NCBI GenBank assembly: GCA_045589695.1
Contig: JAZNPP010000031.1
Span: 1-23,484, forward strand
DNA length: 23,484 bases
Direction of reading: 5' to 3'
Origin: HGM04593 sp045589695
GTDB lineage: Bacteria; Bacteroidota; Bacteroidia; Bacteroidales; Bacteroidaceae
Of this stretch, positions 15,782 through 21,926 are shown in pieces (the first letter of the stretch is position 1; each line of letters begins with the position of its first letter). Under the pieces are notes generated by a model. The model made no database searches and was not told where the DNA came from. It worked only from the letters and a program-made list of their open reading frames with translations. The translations under genes were made by a program, and so were the position numbers.

Positions 15782-15840
15782 CCTTTTAATCCAATAAGCC
15801 GGTTAAAATTCTTATAAAATATATAAATGCTAATATGATA

Positions 15841-15848
15841 TAGATTTG
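15841..15848 (+). promoter_or_regulatory. Possible -7 box for the dnaJ-like gene
   Basis: TAGATTTG (15841-15848) matches TAnnTTTG, but no TTTG box is found 19-21 bp upstream. If used, the leader would be about 70 nt. No CIRCE inverted repeat (TTAGCACTC-N9-GAGTGCTAA) is present in the gap 15726-15925, so classic HrcA control is not supported. Confidence 0.3.
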
Positions 15849-15925
15849 AGCGTATCCATTCGGAAAGCCTCACATGACCGCAACCACAAAGCCGCGACAT
15901 TTGTTTTATCATAAAACTTTACATT

Positions 15926-16825
15926 ATGGCATTTATAGATTATTACAAAGTTCTTGGAGTACCCCAGGACGCGACTCAGAATGATATAAGAAAGGCTTAT
16001 CGCAAGCTCGCAAAGAAATATCATCCCGACATAAACAAATATGACCCGCAGGCCAAAGAGCGCTTTCAGGAGATTAATGAGGCCAATGAGGTACTCGGGG
16101 ACCCGGAGAAACGTAAGAAATATGACGAGTACGGCGAGAATTGGCGGCATGCCGATGAGTTCGAGACGCAACGCCGGCAATACAATACAGGCAGCGGCGG
16201 ATATGACTTCGGAGGTTTCAGCGGCTTCGGCGACTTCAGAGGCAGCAGCGGCAATGCCAGCGGCTTCAGCGACTTTTTTGAAGAGCTGTTCGGGAGCGGC
16301 TTCGTAAAACGTAAACAAGGCAGAGGCAGAGATATTCAGGCTACGCTTTCGATAAGACTCGAAGAGGTTGCTGTTACACATCGCCAAGTATTTACGGTAA
16401 ACGGCGAGAAGATACGCATTACCGTTCCTGCCGGAATAAACGACGGGCAGAAGATTAAAATAAAAGGACACGGCGAGGAGGCCGGAGGCGTGCGCGGCGA
16501 CCTTTATATCACGTTCCGCATAGAGCCTGATACACGTTTCCAGCGGAACGGTAATGACATTGCCACCACCGTAACAGCAGACCTCTACACCCTGCTGCTT
16601 GGCGGAGAGATGATTGTACCCACCCTTGACGGCAATGTAAAGATAAATGTCAAGGCCGGAACAGAGCCAGACAGCAAGCTGCGCTTGCGAGGCAAAGGAC
16701 TGCCGGCTTACAAGAACGAGAGTGTCAAAGGAGACCTTATCGTCACTGTAAGAACCAGACTGCCCGAACTCAACGCCAAGCAAAAGGAGCTGCTTGAGAA
16801 AGTGCGTGAACTGGCCGGCAAATAG
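15926..16825 (+). CDS. DnaJ-like co-chaperone, CbpA type (J domain, no zinc finger)
   Basis: This is a J-domain protein that would stimulate a DnaK-type Hsp70 and deliver clients in the cytoplasm. The 299 residues contain a J domain (about 4-70) with the required HPD at 33-35, and a Gly/Phe/Ser-rich linker (about 85-125, repeated GGF and GDF units). Two C-terminal beta domains (about 130-290) follow with the VPAGINDGQKIKIKGHGEEA stretch. The CxxCxGxG zinc-finger repeats of full DnaJ are absent, so it is of the CbpA/class B type. The CbpM partner often found next to cbpA is not present here. It stands alone and converges on the tspO-like gene with only 7 bp between stop codons and no hairpin between them. 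Confidence 0.92.
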   Translation: MAFIDYYKVLGVPQDATQNDIRKAYRKLAKKYHPDINKYDPQAKERFQEINEANEVLGDPEKRKKYDEYGENWRHADEFETQRRQYNTGSGGYDFGGFSGFGDFRGSSGNASGFSDFFEELFGSGFVKRKQGRGRDIQATLSIRLEEVAVTHRQVFTVNGEKIRITVPAGINDGQKIKIKGHGEEAGGVRGDLYITFRIEPDTRFQRNGNDIATTVTADLYTLLLGGEMIVPTLDGNVKINVKAGTEPDSKLRLRGKGLPAYKNESVKGDLIVTVRTRLPELNAKQKELLEKVRELAGK

Positions 16826-16832
16826 CCGCTTG

Positions 16833-17297
16833 TCAATTATTCATTATTATATAAAGGTTCAGATAGCCTGCGAAGACAAGCCAAAGCATATAGGGTATAT
16901 TTATGAATGCCGCCCACCTGTTCTTCACGTAACAACCCGCCACATAGAGCGCTACAAACATGAAAAGCACCACAAGTACAGCAAAGCCGAGTACCGGCGA
17001 CTGCATATGGAAGAAGCATATGCTCCATAAGAGATTAAGGGCGAGCTGCACTGTAAAGAGCAGTTCAAGCATCCATGAATACATGACTTTAGAATCCCAA
17101 ACAAGACCAGCCGAGATACCCATGAGCAGATAGAGGATACTCCACACTACCGAAAATACTATTCCCGGAGGCGTAAGCAAAGGCTTTTCAAGGAACGGAT
17201 ACCAAGAGATCATCGCATCGTGCTGCACAAGCATGGATATGAAACCTACAAGGAACGAAAGGAGGACAAACAGCAGAATAGGAAGAAAGGTTCTCAT
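16833..17297 (-). CDS. tspO: TspO/MBR family membrane protein
   Basis: TspO proteins are five-helix membrane proteins that bind tetrapyrroles and sterols, and bacterial members affect porphyrin handling and stress responses. The 154-residue length is typical. Visible family marks include WYPFLEKPLLTPPGIVFSVV (about 32-51, the conserved W-x-P-x-x-x-K-P and PPG turn), VWSILYLLMGISAGLVW and the LNLLWSICFFHMQ segment (about 87-99), all in the expected order. It is the last gene of a minus-strand run below a DUF456 gene. A 17-bp perfect palindrome ends 10 bp before its ATG. Its ligand in this organism is unknown. Confidence 0.9.
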   Translation of the reverse strand: MRTFLPILLFVLLSFLVGFISMLVQHDAMISWYPFLEKPLLTPPGIVFSVVWSILYLLMGISAGLVWDSKVMYSWMLELLFTVQLALNLLWSICFFHMQSPVLGFAVLVVLFMFVALYVAGCYVKNRWAAFINIPYMLWLVFAGYLNLYIIMNN

Positions 17298-17307
17298 AAC
17301 AGCATAA

Positions 17308-17350
17308 TTTTAATGAGTGACCGCCTGATGATTGCGGTCACTCATTAAAA
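17308..17350. terminator. 17-bp perfect hairpin between the DUF456 and tspO genes (terminator or regulatory dyad)
   Basis: Positions 17308-17324 pair perfectly with 17334-17350 around a 9-nt loop; the GC-rich core is GAGTGACCGC. It follows the DUF456 stop and lies just 10 bp before the tspO start. In the minus-strand transcript the 3' flank is AAAATTATGC and has no T run, so as a terminator it is atypical. It could cut readthrough into tspO, or in a readthrough mRNA hide its ribosome-binding region. Type is uncertain; the structure is clear. Confidence 0.5.
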
Positions 17351-17390
17351 CAAAGCGGCAGAACTTATAGTTCATCGACGTTGGAATTTA

Positions 17391-17879
17391 TCATTTCCAG
17401 ACTAAGCCCAAGACTTCGGTAAAAACCATTACAAATATATAAATGCCGTACACCAGTTTAAGCCCTGTAGTAAGCATAAAAGCCGCGAATGTCATGAATG
17501 CGATCTTGACAGCATCAGCGGGAGGCGTTTCGTTAATCAGTTCACCGATGAACGCCCCCAGGAAAGGGCAAACGACGACACCGAGCGGCCCCAATAAAAG
17601 CCCCACAAAAAGACCGATCGTCGCCCCCCAAGTACCATATTTCGAGCCACCGAACTTTTTTGTAAACCACACGGGAGCTGCATAGTCGAGGATGGTAACA
17701 AAGACAGCGAACAGGCCGGCAATGACAAGCTGCAAGGTGCTAATCTCAATGCCGTCGCAAAGCAACAGCAGCAACAGGGCAGCAAAACTTAAGGGCGGAC
17801 CGGGAAGAACCGGCAGCACGGCGCCGGCAAGACCTGTAAGAGCGAACAGTATTGAAAGGAATATATACAGGTACTCCAT
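17391..17879 (-). CDS. DUF456 family membrane protein
   Basis: This belongs to a widespread family of small membrane proteins (DUF456) with no assigned biochemical role. The 162 residues are almost entirely hydrophobic, with about five membrane segments. The N-terminal LTGLAGAVLPVLPGPPLSFAALL (about 15-37), with the LPVLPGPP turn, and the Gly-rich GGSKYGTWGATIGLFVGLLLGPLG stretch (about 77-100) are family marks. The start at 17879 lies 6 bp after the stop of the 5'-nucleotidase gene, so the two are very likely cotranscribed. It may act on envelope or lipid processes, but that is not supported by anything in the sequence. Confidence 0.87.
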   Translation of the reverse strand: MEYLYIFLSILFALTGLAGAVLPVLPGPPLSFAALLLLLLCDGIEISTLQLVIAGLFAVFVTILDYAAPVWFTKKFGGSKYGTWGATIGLFVGLLLGPLGVVVCPFLGAFIGELINETPPADAVKIAFMTFAAFMLTTGLKLVYGIYIFVMVFTEVLGLVWK

Positions 17880-17885
17880 TGCCGA

Positions 17886-18854
17886 TTAAGCTTGAATATT
17901 TTCGTTTTGTTCTCGTTTCTCCGCCTCACGTTCCTTTACGACACTGTTAATTTCGGAACCGGAATAATAAGGTACCTTGCCTGCCGGAACATACTTGCTC
18001 GATGAAGAGAGATGAGTGTCCTGGTCGTCGAAGAATATATGAGCGCCGAACGCCTTCAATAGTTCGTCCTTACGCAAGCCGCCGAGGAAATAAGCCTCAT
18101 CGACATAAACGCCCCACTTACGCAACGTCTTTATCACACGGAAATGTGACGGAAGGCTGCGTGACGTCACAATGGCAAGACGTAACGGAGAAAGTTCTAT
18201 TGATGTAGGCAACGACTCCTGTATCGACGAGAGTTTCTTCAACAGATTGGCAAAAGGTCCCTCTTTCAATGGAATGTCGGCGTTCTCTTTCTCATATTTA
18301 TAAAAAGCGTCGATACCCTCCTTCTTGAAACGGCACTCCGATTCGTCGGAGAAAATTACCGCATCGGCGTCAAAAGCAATCTTCACCCTGCTGTCTTCGG
18401 GGTTGAAATCGGTTGGCGGAGCGTAGATAAGAGCCGAAGCGCAGATACCTGAGTCCATCACTCGCTGCACGTCACCCTCGTCCTTAGACAAGAAAAGGTC
18501 GATAGAGAACGCTTTGAGATACTTTGACAACGACTCGCCTCCCGACAACGCCACCCTTGTTATATCAAGGCCGTACATGTCAAGCGACTTCAGCATTCTC
18601 ATGCCTGTTTCAGGGCTGTTGCGTGACATAACCACGACCTCAACTATGGGGCGGTTTGCCTGTTTATTCAGTTCGAGCAGGCTTTTCACGAGATAAAAGG
18701 CCGTACCTTTTTCGAGCGGCTCGTCCTCGTGTTCCTCCTGATACTTGCGGTACTTGGCTACGCCGTACTTCTCAAATATTTCATTTTCCGCTTCAAGGTC
18801 AAAGAGCGCACGTGACGAAACGCCTATGACCAACCTGCCGTCAAGATTTTCCAT
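17886..18854 (-). CDS. Cytosolic 5'-nucleotidase, PF06189 family
   Basis: The protein resembles the 5_nucleotid family related to vertebrate cytosolic 5'-nucleotidase I, which removes phosphate from nucleoside monophosphates. The 322 residues start with the family's VIGVSSRALFDLE segment (9-21), followed by VEVVVMSRNSPETGMR (71-86). The motif-like KIAFDADAVIFSDESE (158-173) and a second acidic motif HIFFDDQDTH (272-281) follow. The latter two resemble HAD-type acidic motifs. The C-terminal tail (about 305-322) is charged and probably disordered. Substrate specificity is unknown. It is the first gene of the minus-strand run 5'-nucleotidase, DUF456, TspO and has a near-consensus promoter directly upstream, opposite the HAD gene promoter. 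Confidence 0.85.
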   Translation of the reverse strand: MENLDGRLVIGVSSRALFDLEAENEIFEKYGVAKYRKYQEEHEDEPLEKGTAFYLVKSLLELNKQANRPIVEVVVMSRNSPETGMRMLKSLDMYGLDITRVALSGGESLSKYLKAFSIDLFLSKDEGDVQRVMDSGICASALIYAPPTDFNPEDSRVKIAFDADAVIFSDESECRFKKEGIDAFYKYEKENADIPLKEGPFANLLKKLSSIQESLPTSIELSPLRLAIVTSRSLPSHFRVIKTLRKWGVYVDEAYFLGGLRKDELLKAFGAHIFFDDQDTHLSSSSKYVPAGKVPYYSGSEINSVVKEREAEKREQNENIQA

Positions 18855-18883
18855 ATACTCTCTGTTCGCAATTAAAATATATA

Positions 18884-18915
18884 CAAAATTAGTTCATTTC
18901 GCATCAAAAGACAAC
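18884..18915 (-). promoter_or_regulatory. Bacteroidetes-type promoter for the 5'-nucleotidase operon
   Basis: Read on the minus strand, GTTG (18912-18915) is followed after 20 bp by TAATTTTG (18884-18891). The -7 box matches TAnnTTTG fully and the -33 box has one mismatch. The start would be near 18877, giving a leader of about 22 nt. Confidence 0.65.
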
Positions 18916-18952
18916 ATATAGAACAAAAATAATTTCCTGACCGCACATGAAA

Positions 18953-18984
18953 TATGCCAGCTTAGCAAAAATGATTATATTTGC
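18953..18984 (+). promoter_or_regulatory. Bacteroidetes-type promoter for the HAD phosphatase gene
   Basis: TATG (18953-18956, one mismatch to TTTG) is followed after 19 bp by TATATTTGC (18976-18984), a full -7 match. The start would be near 18991, about 15 nt before the ATG at 19006. It is back to back with the 5'-nucleotidase promoter, with about 37 bp between their -33 boxes. Confidence 0.65.
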
Positions 18985-19005
18985 CGTTAATATAATACAA
19001 AATCG

Positions 19006-19626
19006 ATGATAAAAGATATTGTTTTTGATTTCGGCGGCGTACTGACTGCTATTGACACCAACGAGGCATTGAGACGTTTCAAGGAAATTGGCGTAGAAAA
19101 ACCGGAAACTTACATAAACTCATACTGCCAGAACGGGCCGTTCTTCGCTCTTGAGAACGGCGACATAACAGCCGATGAATTCTGCGACGAGCTTAGCTCG
19201 ATATGCGGCAGAAGAATAACATACGAAGAGGCGAAACATGCTTGGTGTGGTTTTATAGTTAAGGTACATGAAGAGTTTCTCGAATATCTGCAACAGCTTC
19301 GTCCTGATTACCGTCTTTCGATACTGAGCAATACAAACCCGTTCATTCAGAGCTGGGCGCGAAGCAAGGAGTTCACCTCGTGCGGCAAGCCGCTTGACGA
19401 CTATTTCGACAGACTTTTCCTTAGCTACTGCATGGGAGCGTCGAAACCGGGAGAAGAGATATACCGCAGAATGCTTCTCATGGGCAACATGAAACCCGAA
19501 GAGACTCTCTTTATAGATGACAGCGAGAAGAATTTGGAGAGCGCTCGCAAGTTAGGAATAAATACCCTGAAAGTTGAAAACGGCGAAGATTGGAGAGCGT
19601 TGCTTGAAAAGAGACTCACGACCTGA
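19006..19626 (+). CDS. HAD-superfamily phosphatase, YihX-like (subfamily IA)
   Basis: HAD phosphatases form a phospho-aspartate intermediate on the first motif. The 206 residues have motif I as FDFGGVL with Asp8 as the nucleophile, motif II SNTN (108-111), Lys147 in SKPGEEIY and motif IV DD at 171-172 in FIDDSEKNLESARKLGI. The second Asp usual in motif I (DxD) is Gly10 here. That DFGGV/DLGNV form is normal for the group containing E. coli YihX, which removes phosphate from alpha-D-glucose 1-phosphate. The cap domain (about 15-95) is of the small helical C1 type. Substrate here is unknown. It has its own promoter and is transcribed away from the 5'-nucleotidase gene. Confidence 0.85.
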   Translation: MIKDIVFDFGGVLTAIDTNEALRRFKEIGVEKPETYINSYCQNGPFFALENGDITADEFCDELSSICGRRITYEEAKHAWCGFIVKVHEEFLEYLQQLRPDYRLSILSNTNPFIQSWARSKEFTSCGKPLDDYFDRLFLSYCMGASKPGEEIYRRMLLMGNMKPEETLFIDDSEKNLESARKLGINTLKVENGEDWRALLEKRLTT

Positions 19627-19657
19627 AACAGCTTTACATTTATAAAGACTTTTTCAC

Positions 19658-19674
19658 ACAACAACTGTTGCTGT
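19658..19674. promoter_or_regulatory. Imperfect 17-bp dyad over the -33 box of the peptidase promoter
   Basis: Positions 19658-19674 read as ACA-A-CAAC, a central T, then GTTG-C-TGT. Seven of eight base pairs match around the centre. The GTTG of the right half (19667-19670) is also the -33 box of the downstream promoter, so a bound protein would compete with RNA polymerase. This is a pattern-based guess at an operator. Confidence 0.35.
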
Positions 19675-19699
19675 TACAAATATTTATGAGTAAATTTGC
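19667..19699 (+). promoter_or_regulatory. Bacteroidetes-type promoter for the dipeptidyl-peptidase/MFS pair
   Basis: GTTG (19667-19670) is followed after 20 bp by TAAATTTGC (19691-19699), a full match to the -7 consensus and identical to the rimP promoter -7 box. The start would be near 19706, leaving a leader of about 69 nt before the ATG at 19775. Confidence 0.75.
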
Positions 19700-19774
19700 A
19701 AAAATAGTGCATAAAGCAAGAAAAACCGAATATTTATACACACAAAACTTGATTATCCAATAAAATAAACAAAT

Positions 19775-21904
19775 ATGAAAAGAGGCATAGCAATTATGGC
19801 AACAATGGCAATAACAGGCTTGGCTATGAGCGGCAGCGCCGATGCGCAGACGCGACAGGAGCAGATTATCGGGAAGTCAGACATAAAGATTGAGGGCGGA
19901 CTGATGACACCTGAAGCGTTATGGGCAATGGGCAGAGTGGGCAACACAGCCGTATCGCCCGATGCAAAAAGCATAGTATACGGCGTAAGCTACTACAGCG
20001 TTGAGCGGAACAAGAGCCACCACACCCTTAACATCATGGACGCGAAAGGTGAAAACGACATCAAGCTTACTACGACAGCAGCCAACGAAACAGGGGCCGC
20101 ATGGATAAAAGGCGGCAGCAAGATAGCTTTCCTATCGAACGAAAGCGGCAGCAGTCAGGTGTGGGAGATGAACGCTGACGGAACAGAACGCCGACAGCTC
20201 ACAAACGACCCGGCCGACATCGAGGGCTTTCTCTTTTCGCCTGACGGAACAAAGGTCATTCTTATCAAGCGTATTAAAATTAAACCTACAACCGCCGATG
20301 TTCATCCCGATCTGCAGCTGGCAAAGGGCTTCGTTGTAGACGACCTCATGTACAAGCATTGGGACGAGTGGCTCAATGACGCTCCGCACCCCTTCATCGC
20401 CGACTTTGACGGAAACAGCATAAACGAAGGCAAAGACATGCTTGAAGGCACTGCTTATGACTGCCCCAACCGACCATTCGGCGGCAGCGAACAGCTCGCA
20501 TGGAGCAACGACTCAAAGAAGATAGCGTACTCATGCAACAAGAAGACCGGACGTGACTACACACTAAGCACCGACACCGACATTTACCTTTACGATATCG
20601 CAGAGGGAACGACAACAAACCTTTGCAAACTTGACGAGGAGCGTTCGAACTACGGTTACGACACTACTCCGCTCTTTTCGCCCGACGGCAAGAGCATAGC
20701 ATGGCTCAGCATGAAACGTGACGGATACGAAAGCGACCAGAACCGCCTGTGCGTAATGGACCTTGCGACAGGCAAGCAAGTTTACCTCACAGGCATGCCC
20801 GACAGCGACGGCCATACCGAGTTCGACAGCAACGTGGACAGCTATTGCTGGGCTCCCGACAGCAAGAGCCTCTATTTCACAGGCACATGGCACGGAACCA
20901 CGCAGGTGTATAATATTACCAGGAAAGGGAAACTGACAAAGATGACCGAGGGCGATTACGACTACACGTCTGTTTCAATGCTCGGCAAAGAACTGCTCAT
21001 GACACGTGTATCGATGAGTGCCCCTGCCGACATATACACCATGAAGGCCAAAGCGGGTGCTGAGGTAAAACAGCTTACCGCTGAGAACAAACATATTTTT
21101 GACCAGCTGGAGACAGGAAAAGTCGAGGCACGCTGGTGCAAGACATATGACGGCAAGGAACTCCATTCATGGGTAATATACCCGCCGCACTTTGACCCTG
21201 CGAAGAAATACCCAACCCTGCTGTTCTGCGAGGGCGGGCCACAGACACCGGTAAGCCAATTCTGGAGCTACCGTTGGAACATGCAGATAATGGCGGCGAA
21301 CGGATATATAGTCATCGCTCCCAACCGCAGAGGACTCCCCGGGTTCGGCCTCGAATGGAACGAAGAGATAAGCACCAATTACGGCGGAAGCTGCATGAAA
21401 GACCTTCTGACCGCTATTGATGACATCGCCCGAGAGGAGTATGTGGACGAGGAACGCCTGGGCTGCGTTGGAGCGAGCTTCGGCGGATACTCAGCCATGT
21501 GGCTCGCAGGACACCACGAAAAGCGTTTCAAGGCTTTCATCGCACACGACGGATTCTTTAACATGGAACAGCAATACTACGAGACCGAAGAGAGCTGGTT
21601 CCCCAACTGGGACCTCGGCGGAGCGCCGTACGAAGATACAGAAAAGGCAAAGCGTTCTTATGCGAACTCTCCGCACAAGTTCGTGGATAAATGGGACACG
21701 CCGATACTGCTCATTCATGGAGACCGTGACTACCGCATCCTTTCGTCGCAGTCTATGGCGGCATTCAACGCTGCGCGCCTTAGAGGCATTCCCGCACAGC
21801 TGCTGTTATTCCCCGACGAGAATCACTGGGTACTGAAACCTCAGAACGGTATCTTGTGGCAACGCACATTCTTTGCGTGGCTCGACAGATGGTTAAAGAA
21901 ATAA
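19775..21904 (+). CDS. S9 family serine peptidase, dipeptidyl-peptidase 5-like, exported
   Basis: This is a prolyl-oligopeptidase-family enzyme likely to remove dipeptides from peptide N-termini in the periplasm. The 709 residues start with a signal peptide (about 1-24, ending SADA before Gln25). A beta-propeller domain with WD40-like units follows (about 40-440; for example SPDGTKVILI, SNDSKKIAYS, SPDGKSIAWL, APDSKSLYFT). The C-terminal alpha/beta hydrolase domain (about 450-709) carries the triad Ser568 in GASFGGY, Asp652 in HGDRDYR and His684 in ENHWV. The spacing (84 and 32 residues) is close to what I recall for Porphyromonas DPP5, but exact specificity cannot be set by eye. It has its own promoter and is followed after 22 bp by an MFS transporter gene with no terminator between them. 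Confidence 0.9.
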   Translation: MKRGIAIMATMAITGLAMSGSADAQTRQEQIIGKSDIKIEGGLMTPEALWAMGRVGNTAVSPDAKSIVYGVSYYSVERNKSHHTLNIMDAKGENDIKLTTTAANETGAAWIKGGSKIAFLSNESGSSQVWEMNADGTERRQLTNDPADIEGFLFSPDGTKVILIKRIKIKPTTADVHPDLQLAKGFVVDDLMYKHWDEWLNDAPHPFIADFDGNSINEGKDMLEGTAYDCPNRPFGGSEQLAWSNDSKKIAYSCNKKTGRDYTLSTDTDIYLYDIAEGTTTNLCKLDEERSNYGYDTTPLFSPDGKSIAWLSMKRDGYESDQNRLCVMDLATGKQVYLTGMPDSDGHTEFDSNVDSYCWAPDSKSLYFTGTWHGTTQVYNITRKGKLTKMTEGDYDYTSVSMLGKELLMTRVSMSAPADIYTMKAKAGAEVKQLTAENKHIFDQLETGKVEARWCKTYDGKELHSWVIYPPHFDPAKKYPTLLFCEGGPQTPVSQFWSYRWNMQIMAANGYIVIAPNRRGLPGFGLEWNEEISTNYGGSCMKDLLTAIDDIAREEYVDEERLGCVGASFGGYSAMWLAGHHEKRFKAFIAHDGFFNMEQQYYETEESWFPNWDLGGAPYEDTEKAKRSYANSPHKFVDKWDTPILLIHGDRDYRILSSQSMAAFNAARLRGIPAQLLLFPDENHWVLKPQNGILWQRTFFAWLDRWLKK

Positions 21905-21926
21905 AGAAACATAACATTATATTACT

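Noticed and set aside
15726..15925. Heat-shock CIRCE element upstream of the dnaJ-like gene
   Set aside because: No TTAGCACTC/GAGTGCTAA arms are present in the 200-bp gap.
15830..16783. 317-codon open frame on the minus strand opposite the dnaJ-like gene
   Set aside because: The plus-strand J-domain protein is unmistakable and the antisense product has no recognisable domain and low-complexity Ala/Glu runs.
19632..19654. CTTTA/TAAAG mini-stem followed by CTTTTT after the HAD gene
   Set aside because: A 5-bp AT-rich stem is too weak; it may contribute to termination but cannot be supported.
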